Part shown: piece by piece, positions 1 to 7,314 of the stretch
How positions within the stretch are numbered: the stretch's first letter is position 1
How the letters are laid out: every line of letters starts with the position of its first letter
IMG/VR virus record: IMGVR_UViG_3300020020_000059
Span: 1 to 46,724 of that record
DNA: 46,724 bases
Direction: 5' to 3' (one strand)
Source of the DNA: a virus
The notes under the pieces: generated by a model
Database searches by the model: none
Seen by the model: only the letters and a program-made list of their open reading frames with translations
Told to the model about the DNA's origin: nothing
Translations under genes and position numbers: made by a program

Positions 1-12
1 CGCGGTTCGACT
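1..12. other. Fold-back assembly artefact at the left end
   Basis: Bases 1-12 (CGCGGTTCGACT) are the reverse complement of 76-87 and differ from the sequence that should precede base 13 (seen at 46587-46598). Read as part of the J-domain gene they would replace the authentic codons. An inverted copy of nearby sequence at a contig end is typical of a chimeric read end. Confidence 0.7.
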
Positions 13-538
13 TCGTCAGCACGATGGCCGCCATGTTCAGCCGAACCTCTTTGAACTGGTCGCACGCGATGACGTAGTCGAACCGCGCGTCGGTCTTGCG
101 GTTCACCCAGCGAAGCGCGTTGTCACGGTGCCGCGTCACGGCCTGGAACATCGCGACGTCGCCGCCCTTGTCGGGATGGTAGATCGCCGCGAGCTTCCGA
201 TACGACTCGTTGATCTGCTCGACGGTCGGCGCCGGGTCGTGGATACTGAGCGCGTCCTGCCATGAGAAGTCTTCCTTCAACTGGCGCGAGAAGTAAACCG
301 CGACGCCGACGTCGAGCGGCTCGATGCCGGAGGTCAGCGCCCCGCGTGCGTTGATCGGCACGTTAGTCGAGATCACCGACACCGGCGACTTCATGCGATC
401 AAGCTCGGTCGCCAGCGCGTCGCGATACTTCGTGGCGTTGCCCTTCCAGGCCGTCATCTTCCGCTGATCCTGGGGCCTGGTCCGCTGCCAGCCACTCGGC
501 CAGGCCAACGGGAAGGCCTCCTTCTTGACGCTGTCCAT
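1..538 (-). CDS. J-domain (DnaJ-like) protein, N-terminal part of gene spanning the window ends
   Basis: This is the first part of a 211-aa protein that continues at the right end (46489-46724). It carries a J-domain core with the invariant HPD tripeptide at about residues 121-123, followed by KGGD, as in co-chaperones that stimulate host Hsp70 (DnaK) ATPase. The family is recurrent in phages; no zinc-finger or G/F region is seen. The ATG at 538 is chosen because AGGAG lies 7 bases upstream; an ATG at 544 sits too close to it. It follows the adenine methyltransferase gene by 12 bases and overlaps the winged-helix gene at its end (ATGA). Bases 1-12 are artefactual, so the true sequence rejoins at 46598. 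The cellular role (replication, folding or host takeover) is inference. Confidence 0.8.
   Translation of the reverse strand, partial: MDSVKKEAFPLAWPSGWQRTRPQDQRKMTAWKGNATKYRDALATELDRMKSPVSVISTNVPINARGALTSGIEPLDVGVAVYFSRQLKEDFSWQDALSIHDPAPTVEQINESYRKLAAIYHPDKGGDVAMFQAVTRHRDNALRWVNRKTDARFDYVIACDQFKEVRLNMAAIVLTKSNR
13..138. repeat. Left copy of 126-bp terminal direct repeat (circular overlap)
   Basis: Bases 13-138 are identical to 46599-46724, the last bases of the window. The repeat lies inside the J-domain gene, and joining the copies keeps that gene open and in frame. The simplest reading is that a circular assembly was cut with a k-mer-sized overlap, giving a 46,586-bp unique circle. A genuine short terminal redundancy cannot be excluded from sequence alone. 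Confidence 0.9.
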
Positions 539-550
539 CGTCATGCTCCT

Positions 551-1045
551 TTACTTCCAACACCACACATCGAAGCCGGGGCTGATCGTCGGGCCGAAGA
601 GGCACAACATGCAGTCCTTGGGAAAATGATTACCGGGGATGAAATCCAAGCGACCATTCAGCCCCAGCACCAGCGCCCGGTGATGAATCGAATCGACAAA
701 CCAATTCGCGCCGACGCTCGCCGGCACCAGAAAAGCGATATGCGCACCCTGATCTTCGGCGGCCGCGCACGCCGCTGCCCAGGGTGCGATGTCCTTGAAC
801 GGCGGATTGAGCCAGCCCCAGCCGCCGCGGCAGGCCTTCGCCCACTCGGCGGGCGTCTTGTTCAGGGCGTTGTCTTTCTCGGTCCAATACTTTGCCGCCT
901 TGTGATTCGAGGCGTCGGCCGCGAAGTCGAAATTAAACCTGTTTATTCTGAGCCGGGCCAGCGCCGCGGCGATGAACGGGGCCGGCGTCGCGTAGTCCTG
1001 TTTACTGTTGTTGCGATCCTGCTTCGGCATCGCCCGGCCGCTCAT
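551..1045 (-). CDS. dam: Phage DNA N6-adenine methyltransferase (Dam-like)
   Basis: A 164-aa protein of the phage DNA N-6-adenine-methyltransferase family, which transfers methyl from S-adenosylmethionine to adenine N6. The catalytic NPPF tetrapeptide lies mid-protein after GWGWL. An N-terminal QDYATP segment and a DFAAD motif match the family, as does the length. The ATG at 1045 overlaps the TGA of the upstream gene (ATGA), so it is probably translationally coupled; an in-frame ATG at 1030 is an alternative. It may protect phage DNA from host restriction or tune packaging and replication. With the cytosine methyltransferase at 7.9-9.5 kb, the phage can methylate two bases. The recognition site cannot be read from sequence. 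Confidence 0.85.
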   Translation of the reverse strand: MSGRAMPKQDRNNSKQDYATPAPFIAAALARLRINRFNFDFAADASNHKAAKYWTEKDNALNKTPAEWAKACRGGWGWLNPPFKDIAPWAAACAAAEDQGAHIAFLVPASVGANWFVDSIHHRALVLGLNGRLDFIPGNHFPKDCMLCLFGPTISPGFDVWCWK

Positions 1046-1686
1046 CGGACGCGCACCTTATGCACCGACGCCTTGAGAATCGACTCCTGAAGCACCTTTG
1101 TCATCTGCTCTCCGGCGGCCTGGGCAATCGCCTCCGCCTTTGTCACCGACTTCGCCTCGACGTCCAGGTGCAGCACGACCTCGATCGCGAACACGCCGGA
1201 GGCCTTACCGCTGATCAGCTTTTCCCGCTTCGAGTTTTGAATCTCGCTCTTGAGCTGATCGCGCCCCCAATTTTCATCTCGGCTCTTTTCTAACCACTCG
1301 CGCTGTTCCGGCTCGCCGAGCTTTGCGACGACCGCGAGCTGGCCGATGCCGATGCCATCGAGGCGATTCGCCGGCGGCACCGACTTCGCGATCGAGCGGT
1401 AGACGCCGACCGACTTTTCGCTGAGGCCGGTTTCGTAACTGATCAGGTCGTCGCGCTTGTCGCCCCAATCTTTTCGCGAGTCGATGTATTCGATCATCCC
1501 GAGCATCCAATGCCCGGCGGAGCGATGGGCGCGTGTGACGAAATCCCACGCCCCCTCTGTCTCCTTGAAAGTCGGGCGCCCGTCGACTTCGACGCCGGTG
1601 TCGGTGAACTTAAAACAGCCGATATTGAACGGCTTGGTCTTCTGCACCGCTGCCTTCGTTGTTGTCGCGAGCGCCCGCTTTGTCAT
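1042..1686 (-). CDS. Hypothetical protein with HTH-like segment
   Basis: A 214-aa protein without a confident family name. The centre contains a run of helices (GLSEKSVGVYRSIAKSVP, then QLAVVAKLGEPEQREWLEK) resembling the HTH-containing, ParB-like proteins found in many phages and prophages, so DNA binding is plausible. The N-terminus is Lys/Thr-rich. The C-terminal third looks like an alpha/beta segment of unknown role. It lies between the basic-tail protein and the adenine methyltransferase, starts 3 bases after the upstream stop and overlaps dam by 4 bases. It probably belongs to the same early transcript. Confidence 0.6.
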   Translation of the reverse strand: MTKRALATTTKAAVQKTKPFNIGCFKFTDTGVEVDGRPTFKETEGAWDFVTRAHRSAGHWMLGMIEYIDSRKDWGDKRDDLISYETGLSEKSVGVYRSIAKSVPPANRLDGIGIGQLAVVAKLGEPEQREWLEKSRDENWGRDQLKSEIQNSKREKLISGKASGVFAIEVVLHLDVEAKSVTKAEAIAQAAGEQMTKVLQESILKASVHKVRVR

Positions 1687-1689
1687 CGA

Positions 1690-2169
1690 CTACTCTTCGT
1701 CCGCTTCGAGCGGCGTCTCGCCCGCGCCGGCCGCGCCTTCGGTGCCGGTCGCTGAGTCCTCGAGCGGCTCGCTGTTCTCGGCGGCCGTCGTCTTGACCTT
1801 AGCCTTGGCCGCGTCCTTCACCTTGACGGTGACGCTCTCTTCGCCGCCCTCCAGGTGAATCTCGAGCGCGTCGGTGACATACGACGTCTTGCCGTGCTTG
1901 TGCATCAGCGTGATCGTGTGCTGCTTCAGGCTGACCTCTTCGCGCGTGAGCGCCTGCCGCTGGTCGCGGATATCGGCATAGCGTGCGCCGATGTTGTCGA
2001 GCGCCTTGATGCCGGTGTCGGTCATCGTCGGCAACCGCTGCGCCCTCGGGGTGCGCGGCACGTTCTTCAGCGCCCTGGTTCGCGCGGCACTCTTCGCCGC
2101 GGCCTTGGCCTTACCCTTCGCGCCTCGAGCCGGTTTCGCGGCCTTGGCCTTCTTCGCTTTCTTCGCCAT
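1690..2169 (-). CDS. Lys/Ala-rich histone-like-tail protein
   Basis: A 159-aa protein. Residues 1-45 are almost entirely Lys, Ala, Arg and Gly in KKAK/KAAAKS patterns, like bacterial histone-H1-type tails, and could bind nucleic acid. Residues about 55-115 form a helix-rich domain (KALDNIGARYADIRDQRQAL) followed by a short beta segment, a pattern seen in small phage proteins of unknown function. The last 35 residues are acidic, so the ends carry opposite charge. The ATG at 2169 is preceded by GGGAGAG. The frame stays open upstream to 2439, but that part is an Arg-rich shadow of the nuclease gene and is not used. Confidence 0.6.
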   Translation of the reverse strand: MAKKAKKAKAAKPARGAKGKAKAAAKSAARTRALKNVPRTPRAQRLPTMTDTGIKALDNIGARYADIRDQRQALTREEVSLKQHTITLMHKHGKTSYVTDALEIHLEGGEESVTVKVKDAAKAKVKTTAAENSEPLEDSATGTEGAAGAGETPLEADEE

Positions 2170-2192
2170 CGTCTCTCCCTTGTGAATGATCC

Positions 2193-2537
2193 TCATCGAC
2201 ACTCCACGACTCGCGGCCGTCGCGCTCGAGGCGGCCACCCGATCACGATCCGGCGAGCGCCGGGCGGAAACGTGAACTCGGCAAACTTGCGACGCGCATC
2301 GGGAAACGTCCCGCCGACCGCCGCCTTTCCGCCCTTCACCTGGACGAACAAGATCTCGACCTTGTTCACCGCGAGCAGGTCCGCGCCGAATTGATCGCGC
2401 TTCACCGGGATCGGCGGTCGGCCCGGTCGGTAAATCCAATGCACGATCTCGAGCGCCCCGACCTGGTAGCCCCGATCCATCAGCCAGCGCCGGGTGCGCT
2501 TCTTGAAATACGCACCCCGCGCGTTGTTACTCGGCAC
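2193..2537 (-). CDS. PD-(D/E)XK-type nuclease, Holliday-junction-resolvase-like
   Basis: A 114-aa protein with the compact layout of small PD-(D/E)XK nucleases. A basic N-terminal helix (KKRTRRWLMDRGY) is followed by RDQFGADLLAV and then FVQVKGG, giving the D...(Q)xK active-site pattern. Such enzymes in phages cut branched DNA, consistent with its place among recombination and replication genes. It starts with GTG at 2537. No Shine-Dalgarno is visible, and a sigma70-like promoter (TTGACA at 2566-2571, CAGAAT at 2543-2548) would start transcription almost at the GTG, suggesting a leaderless message. Enzyme class is fairly secure; the Holliday-junction substrate is inferred. Confidence 0.65.
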   Translation of the reverse strand: MPSNNARGAYFKKRTRRWLMDRGYQVGALEIVHWIYRPGRPPIPVKRDQFGADLLAVNKVEILFVQVKGGKAAVGGTFPDARRKFAEFTFPPGARRIVIGWPPRARRPRVVECR

Positions 2538-2542
2538 GGGTC

Positions 2543-2571
2543 ATTCTGAACAGAAAGTCGGTTCCTGTCAA
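2543..2571 (-). promoter_or_regulatory. Sigma70-like promoter, TTGACA-17-CAGAAT
   Basis: On the minus strand a perfect TTGACA -35 (2566-2571) is followed by a 17-bp spacer and CAGAAT (4 of 6 match, 2543-2548). It lies wholly in the gap between the replication gene and the nuclease gene. The -35 context GTTGTTGACAG recurs at 7915-7920 and, more loosely, at 13135-13140. Expected transcription start is at or next to the GTG of the nuclease gene. Confidence 0.6.
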
Positions 2572-2576
2572 CAACC

Positions 2577-3380
2577 TTAGAACGCTTCCGGTAGCCCGGT
2601 GCGTCGACGCACCGCCCGCTCGAACGCATTGCGCTGGGTTTGCTTGAACACCCCCTCGGCCATGCGCTCGGCCATCTTCCGATCAATGGTTTCCTCGCCC
2701 TCGGCGTGCGCGGCGGCCGACTCTTCTGGGCTGAGGCCTTCGATCACCCGCGTCAATAGCCGGGCCTCGATCTTAGCGAGCTTCTCGATCGCCGCATCGC
2801 GATCCGGCCCGAGCTGTTGGATCATTTCCCGCGCCTTGGCCGCGACCTCGGTGCCGAGGATGGTCGTCAGCCGCTCCGTAACGAGCGCCTCGAGCAGTTT
2901 GAAAACGTGCCGCGCCAGCGGATCCGGCCGCGTCGGCGCGGGCGTTGTGTCCGACGTCGGCTCGACTCGCCTGAAGTCGCCGCGCCTGGAGGCCGGTTGT
3001 TCGGGTTCATCCTCCCAGCGCCGTTGTCGCAGGAACGTGATCGCGTGCGGGATCTTCTCCTGCTCGCGGCCGAACCAGGTCGTTCGCTTGAACACGTCGA
3101 CCTTCGCGAGAATCAGCGCGACGAGCTCGGGACTCGGGGCCATTGTGATCCAGATGTCTTTGGCTTTCGACATCCCGGTCGGCCTGGGATACGCCGCTTT
3201 GAATTTCGCGAACGACTCGAGCGCCGGCGCGGTCGTCTTCCGCTTCGCGGCCTGTTGCGCCTGGAAAAACTTCACGACCTGATCGACCGCGAGGAGTTGC
3301 TTCGCGTATAGATGCTGCTTCGCGTTTCCGAGCTGATAGATCCACTCGTTCACTTGCTTCTCGGTCGGTTGTTTCCCCAT
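2577..3380 (-). CDS. Replication-organiser-like protein (phage helicase-loader type C-terminal motif)
   Basis: A 267-aa protein. Residues about 57-125 carry the pattern FxxAYPR...KA...W....PSxELV..IL followed by IPHAITFLRQRRWEDEP. This pattern recurs in phage and prophage replication proteins (primosome or helicase-loader-like), usually in the C-terminal part; here another 140 helical residues follow. It would act in recruiting the host replicative helicase to phage DNA, which fits the absence of any phage DNA polymerase. An AAGGA-like site precedes the ATG at 3380. A 423-bp non-coding gap lies upstream, so it probably has its own promoter. Family assignment rests on motif recognition only. 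Confidence 0.55.
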   Translation of the reverse strand: MGKQPTEKQVNEWIYQLGNAKQHLYAKQLLAVDQVVKFFQAQQAAKRKTTAPALESFAKFKAAYPRPTGMSKAKDIWITMAPSPELVALILAKVDVFKRTTWFGREQEKIPHAITFLRQRRWEDEPEQPASRRGDFRRVEPTSDTTPAPTRPDPLARHVFKLLEALVTERLTTILGTEVAAKAREMIQQLGPDRDAAIEKLAKIEARLLTRVIEGLSPEESAAAHAEGEETIDRKMAERMAEGVFKQTQRNAFERAVRRRTGLPEAF

Positions 3381-3803
3381 CTCTTGATCCTTTCGTCAGC
3401 CAATGCCAGAGCCCCCGAGGCAGAGGCCTCCCCTATGGGGTGCAGCCAATGCCTCGAGGACGGTGTCGCCAGCCGTAGCCGTCGCCCGTTCGTGGCCCGC
3501 GCCTGCCGTGACGACAGCGGCGCAGATGGCTCAGACTCAACACGACCGTCGCACGGTCGCCCCTGTGGGCTCTGAGCCTCCGGCTCCACCCTGCCCGCTC
3601 TACAGCTCCCGGTTGCGGGCTTGCAGCGTGCGCCTCGGCCCCGGTGGCTTATCGCCCTCGGCTGAGACGTCCCGTGGTTTGAAATGGAGAGTCGAACGAG
3701 GCTAGAATTGCCTCGACGGCGTGCTCCGCTGCCACGGAAATCGCTTTCAATCGGCCCGGCTGGGAGTGATTCACCCCGCCGGGCCGCCCGCATCTTACAC
3801 CCT
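3381..3803 (-). other. 423-bp non-coding, structured intergenic region
   Basis: The longest gene-free stretch in the genome. It contains several short inverted repeats: an 8-bp perfect stem at 3753-3760/3778-3785 extended by 3 inner pairs, GACCGT/ACGGTC at about 3545-3559, and GAGCC/GGCTC at about 3574-3586. It also has an 11-bp direct repeat (CAGCCAATGCC) at 3397-3407 and 3443-3453. The long frame open across it on the minus strand (from 3823) is Arg/Pro/Ser-rich with no recognisable domain, so I treat it as chance. Candidates are a structured regulatory RNA, a replication origin or a remnant of inserted DNA; none is proven. Confidence 0.5.
3753..3785 (-). other. Strong hairpin GGCCCGGC...GCCGGGCC
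   Basis: A perfect 8-bp GC stem (3753-3760 with 3778-3785), with a further GGG/CCC pairing inside (3762-3764 with 3774-3776) and a 9-nt loop. It lies just downstream of the stop of the 84-aa gene in the transcription direction. No U-run follows on either strand, so it is not a standard Rho-independent terminator. It may protect the mRNA 3' end or be part of a larger folded RNA. Confidence 0.55.
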
Positions 3804-4058
3804 TTACACTCTTGCCCGGTCAACCGCCCAGAGGATCGCCTTGAAACGGTCCTGGTAGCCGCCGCCGCCCCGCTTCGTCACGAACTCGCGCATATAGGCC
3901 TCATCGGTCGGCAGCACTTCGCCCTCGCCGGTCGTCCGGTTGATCCGGTTCAGGATGCTGCGTAGCCGTTGCTGCACGCCGCCCTTGTTCACGATGGGGC
4001 GCAGCACGATGTCGAGTTCGCCCTTCGTCAGCGTCACCTTGATCGGGTCGTAGTTCAT
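3804..4058 (-). CDS. Small hypothetical protein, 84 aa
   Basis: An unrecognised, mixed-charge, mainly helical protein (IVNKGGVQQRLRSILNRINR) ending in GGGGYQDRFKAILWAVDRARV-like residues. Third codon positions are overwhelmingly G or C, unlike the overlapping frame, so this frame is clearly coding. The ATG at 4058 has GAAAGGG nine bases upstream. It is the last gene before the large non-coding gap. Function unknown. Confidence 0.7.
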   Translation of the reverse strand: MNYDPIKVTLTKGELDIVLRPIVNKGGVQQRLRSILNRINRTTGEGEVLPTDEAYMREFVTKRGGGGYQDRFKAILWAVDRARV

Positions 4059-4224
4059 TCTGGATAGCCCTTTCGTAGTTACCGAGCAGCATGTGCAAGT
4101 CCGAAATCCGCACGGTCGTCAGCCCGCTATCTCCGGACATTGCCCGCTCGAGCCTGAGCTTCGCGGCCGCCGTCATCGGTCGACGTCGCGCCACGCACGC
4201 GCGAATATGATGCCCTCTCCTCAT
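3901..4224 (-). CDS. Small hypothetical protein overlapping its neighbour, possibly frameshifted
   Basis: A frame starting with ATG at 4224, overlapping the helicase TGA (ATGA), and open for 107 codons. From the second ATG (4176) to about 4060 it reads like a real protein (KLRLERAMSGDSG, then ISDLHMLLGNYERAIQ), with mostly G/C third positions. Beyond 4058 it overlaps the 84-aa gene, where codon use degenerates to Arg/Asp/His-rich shadow sequence. Either a short protein with a meaningless tail is made, or it was once joined to the next frame by a frameshift. No standard slippery heptamer is seen. Function unknown. Confidence 0.4.
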   Translation of the reverse strand: MRRGHHIRACVARRRPMTAAAKLRLERAMSGDSGLTTVRISDLHMLLGNYERAIQNELRPDQGDADEGRTRHRAAPHREQGRRAATATQHPEPDQPDDRRGRSAADR

Positions 4225-6035
4225 CGTCCGCTCGCCTTTCTGCATTGCGCCTGGTCGATCAGATCGCTCGCCTCGCCGGCGGTGATGCCAGGCTTGAACG
4301 CGACGCGCAGGCGGTTCAATAGATCGCGCTGGCCCGGACTCATCGCCTTCGAGCGCCACGGGGCGTCCAGGCTTCGCATCCGCGCGACCTGCTTCCGTTC
4401 CGACAGGACGAACGTCTCGGCGATCTCGGCGGCCTTGGTTGCCGATTCGATCTCCATCGCCAGCGTGCGCTGTCGCACCGCGCCCTCTTTTGGCCGGAAC
4501 GTGAGACTGACCGCGAAGTGCGACAGGAGATCCCGCGCGACCTTCAGGATCTCGGTGCCATCGAGCCACGGGTATTGAAGCAGATACTCGGCATCGCCAA
4601 CCTTGCTCCATTTCATTTTGCGACCGTTCGCGAAGTCGCCCAGCTCAGGCAGTTTCCAGATGTCGAACGTCATCGCGTAGGCGTTGAGTTCTTCCATCGT
4701 CTTGCGGCCCAGGCCGTCGCCGGTAAACCCTGGATGCTTCTCGAGGAACGCGGCGAACTCATCTTCGAGCTCGCGGAGGTTTTTGCCGATAGGTTTCAGC
4801 GTCGGCGGCAGGCCGTAGAGCATCGGCGCGGTTTGCAGTGAATGCCGGCGCGTGACGTCGACCAGGTCTATGACGATGCACTCGGTTTTCCCAGGATAGA
4901 GCCTCAAGCCTCGTCCTGTTTTCTGTTCGTAGAGCGTCGAGGATTGTGTCGGCGCCCCGTGAACGATGCAGGCGGTGCGCGGCAGATCGGTGCCTTCCGT
5001 GAGGAGCATCGCGTTTATCACAACTTGCACGTCGCCGCGGCTATACGCGGCCAGCACCGCTCGCCGCTCATTCGATGGTGTCTTGCCACTGATGGCGCGG
5101 GCCTGAACGCCGACCGCCGTGAACGCTGCGGCGATGTCGTGCGCGTGTTCCACGCCAGCCGAGAAGACGATCGTCGACTCCTCTCGCGCGAATTTCATCC
5201 ACGACTCTACGAGCAGGGCGTTCCGGGCGTAGTTATTGACGGCGCCGCCGAGTTCCTTTTGATTGAAGTCTCCACGGTTGACGCCGACCGCCTCAATGCT
5301 GGTCTTCGTCTCAACGACCCACGGCACGATCGGCACCAGCCAATTGTCGTCAATGGCTTGCTTCAGCCCGTAGCTGTAGGCGATGGATTGGAACACGCAC
5401 GCGAGGCCGACCGCATCGCTCCGGTTCGGCGTCGCGGTGAACCCGACGAGCAGGCGATCCTTCGGCGCGACCACGTCCCATTGCTCCAGGTTCTTCGCCA
5501 TCATTGCAACGTCTTCGACGGTGACGGCCTCGATCTCGTCGCTGTCGCTGGCATCCGCCGGCGGTAGGAACCCCAGATGCACCAGCGCGGTTCGATAACT
5601 CGCGGCCGCCGCGTGGTGCGCCTCGTCTACGATGACGATCCGAAACTTATGCTGGCGGAGAAGATCCTTCAGCCGCTTGAACTTCTGGGCGGCGAGGGTC
5701 TGGATGCTGGCGACCACGACGTCGCTGTAGCGGTTCGAGTATCGCGGGCCTTGCTCGACCGACACCATCAGGCCGGGGTTCTGGCGCTGAATTTTCTCGA
5801 GCGCCTGGTCGATGAGTTCCTCGCGGTGCGCGATGACGAGCATGTGCCGCTCGGTCGACGGAAACGTCTCGAGCCACTCCGCCATTGCAGGCCAGCGAAG
5901 CAGCGACGCGAAGGTGACAGTCTTGCCGGTGCCGGTCGGTTTCTTGATCAGGATCCGGTTCAGGCCGCTCGCCCGCGCCGCACAGATCGCGTTGAGCGAG
6001 TCAACCTGGTAGGGTCGTAGGGTCGGAAGTTTCAC
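4221..6035 (-). CDS. DEAD/DEAH-box superfamily 2 helicase
   Basis: A 604-aa SF2 helicase with the canonical motifs: RPYQ near the N-terminus, Walker A PTGTGKT (about 33-39), DEAHH (137-141), FTATP (199-203) and a motif VI QKTGRGLR at about 370. Such phage helicases (UvsW/RecG/SSL2-like) remodel branched DNA or unwind replication and recombination intermediates using ATP. The C-terminal 200 residues are unassigned. Start is GTG at 6035 because GTGA overlaps the TGA of the upstream gene and GGAG lies at good spacing; the open frame further upstream is shadow sequence. It ends in an ATGA overlap with the next small gene. Confidence 0.88.
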   Translation of the reverse strand: MKLPTLRPYQVDSLNAICAARASGLNRILIKKPTGTGKTVTFASLLRWPAMAEWLETFPSTERHMLVIAHREELIDQALEKIQRQNPGLMVSVEQGPRYSNRYSDVVVASIQTLAAQKFKRLKDLLRQHKFRIVIVDEAHHAAAASYRTALVHLGFLPPADASDSDEIEAVTVEDVAMMAKNLEQWDVVAPKDRLLVGFTATPNRSDAVGLACVFQSIAYSYGLKQAIDDNWLVPIVPWVVETKTSIEAVGVNRGDFNQKELGGAVNNYARNALLVESWMKFAREESTIVFSAGVEHAHDIAAAFTAVGVQARAISGKTPSNERRAVLAAYSRGDVQVVINAMLLTEGTDLPRTACIVHGAPTQSSTLYEQKTGRGLRLYPGKTECIVIDLVDVTRRHSLQTAPMLYGLPPTLKPIGKNLRELEDEFAAFLEKHPGFTGDGLGRKTMEELNAYAMTFDIWKLPELGDFANGRKMKWSKVGDAEYLLQYPWLDGTEILKVARDLLSHFAVSLTFRPKEGAVRQRTLAMEIESATKAAEIAETFVLSERKQVARMRSLDAPWRSKAMSPGQRDLLNRLRVAFKPGITAGEASDLIDQAQCRKASGR

Positions 6036-6298
6036 TTCATCACTCCGATGCGCTTCAGCTCGGCGTAGATCGCCGCGAACGGCGTGAACATCGGCTCGCT
6101 GCAATTCTCGCAAACGCCGGTGATGCCATATTCCAGGCGACCGCCCTCGGTCTGAGCGGTGACGACCTTGTCGCCGGCGAGGACGTTGCCGACGAAGGAC
6201 GCGCACGCCGGGCAGAGCGGATTGATCTCGACCTTGGCGACCGCCGGGTGCTTCAGCACGACGGGGTCGCCGATGGGACGCCTGAGATCATCAGCCAT
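6032..6298 (-). CDS. Small zinc-ribbon-like protein
   Basis: An 88-aa protein with two CxxC pairs, CPAC (about 29-32) and CENC (about 63-66), the spacing of a single zinc ribbon. Nothing else is recognised. The ATG at 6298 shares one base with the TAA of the 338-aa gene (TAATG), and its own stop overlaps the helicase GTG, so it is translated between the two by coupling. A role as a zinc-dependent DNA-binding accessory of the helicase is possible but inferred only from position. Confidence 0.65.
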   Translation of the reverse strand: MADDLRRPIGDPVVLKHPAVAKVEINPLCPACASFVGNVLAGDKVVTAQTEGGRLEYGITGVCENCSEPMFTPFAAIYAELKRIGVMK

Positions 6299-7314
6299 TA
6301 CCCGGCCACCGTCGTTCGCTTCACGATCCGCACGCCTGGGTAAACCGACTCGAGACTCTCGCGATACTTCTCCGCTTCCTGATTCAGAAATACCGTGTTC
6401 GCCGCGAGCGGCCCGTTCTTGCCCTTCTGAAGTGAGCGGTTCATGCTGACCGCTGCGATCAGCTCGTCCAGGTCATAGACCTCGGCGGAGTAGGTCGTCA
6501 CCATCCGCGTTCCGGCAACCTTCCCCAGCTTGCTTTCGACGCGAGCGGCCGGCGCGGCGATGACGGGCTGACGACGAACCTGCTCGGCCTGCTCGCGGAG
6601 CGCCGCCGCCGCGCGTTGACTGGCAACGAAGTCGAGGATCTTCGGCGTCGCGAGGAGCTTCTGCGCAGTGTCCTCCGGGTTCTTGTAGCCGAGGCGTCGC
6701 GCGATGCCCGTGGCCTGGGCTAGTGTCGGCGTGCCTTGCGGGCCGAGCGCGATCCACGTCATCGCGAATTGCGTTTCGCGATCCGACAGCGTCGGACTCT
6801 GAGCCTCCAGGCGGAGCGCCTCGGCCTCTTGATCGGCGAGTTCCTTTTCGCGATCCTTGCGGGCCTGTTCCTCGCGGGCGGCGCGGTCGCGGTCAGCCTC
6901 TTCGCGTGCGCGTCGCTGCTCGCCCTCGACGTAGGTGACGATGCGGTCATTCAGAAGGCCGATGGCGACCTCGAGCGGCTCGAGATCCCGGCGCTTCAGA
7001 TCGAGCAGGTTCCGCTTCAGGTCGTCGACGTTGCGGGTGATGCGCGACCAGTGATCCTCGATCTTTCGCTTGAGCTGTTTCGCGCCGCGCACGAACTCGA
7101 GCGCCTGGGTGTGACTGGCCTTGTCTTCGACGGTGATCATCGCGGCCTCTTGCCGGATGGTGATCGCCTCGCCCGCGTCGGGGCTGGGGGTCAGTTCGAT
7201 CATCGCAGGCGGCGCCGGTTCAGGCTTCGCCACGCGCGGCGGCGGGGTCACATCTCGAGCATCCTCAACACCCCGGTGATTCGGTCGCCGCGTGCGAGCT
7301 TTGGACGTTGCCAT
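6298..7314 (-). CDS. Coiled-coil phage protein with terminase-small-subunit-like HTH insert
   Basis: A 338-aa protein in three parts. Residues 1-60 are Pro/Arg-rich. Residues about 70-170 form a long charged coiled coil (KQLKRKIEDHW, then EEADRDRAAREEQARKDREK) of a kind very common in phage proteins of unknown function encoded near recombination genes. Residues about 175-240 read LSDRETQFAMTWIALG, then GIARRLGYKNPEDTAQKLL, then a TPKILDFV segment, which resembles the HTH of terminase small subunits. A beta-rich C-terminal domain follows. It overlaps both neighbours by one base (TAATG). Domain calls are by pattern only, and no function is assigned. Confidence 0.6.
   Translation of the reverse strand: MATSKARTRRPNHRGVEDARDVTPPPRVAKPEPAPPAMIELTPSPDAGEAITIRQEAAMITVEDKASHTQALEFVRGAKQLKRKIEDHWSRITRNVDDLKRNLLDLKRRDLEPLEVAIGLLNDRIVTYVEGEQRRAREEADRDRAAREEQARKDREKELADQEAEALRLEAQSPTLSDRETQFAMTWIALGPQGTPTLAQATGIARRLGYKNPEDTAQKLLATPKILDFVASQRAAAALREQAEQVRRQPVIAAPAARVESKLGKVAGTRMVTTYSAEVYDLDELIAAVSMNRSLQKGKNGPLAANTVFLNQEAEKYRESLESVYPGVRIVKRTTVAG

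Noticed and set aside
2170-2439. 90-residue N-terminal extension of the Lys/Ala-rich protein
   Set aside because: Lies over the nuclease gene, is Arg-rich and lacks domain signal; ATG 2169 has its own ribosome site.
3350-3823. 157-codon minus-strand frame across the 423-bp gap
   Set aside because: Overlaps two supported genes at its ends, is low-complexity Arg/Ser/Pro and has no domain or ribosome site; treated as non-coding.
6036-6206. N-terminal extension of the helicase frame upstream of GTG 6035
   Set aside because: Arg-rich shadow of the zinc-ribbon gene, with the GTGA overlap and GGAG site favouring 6035.
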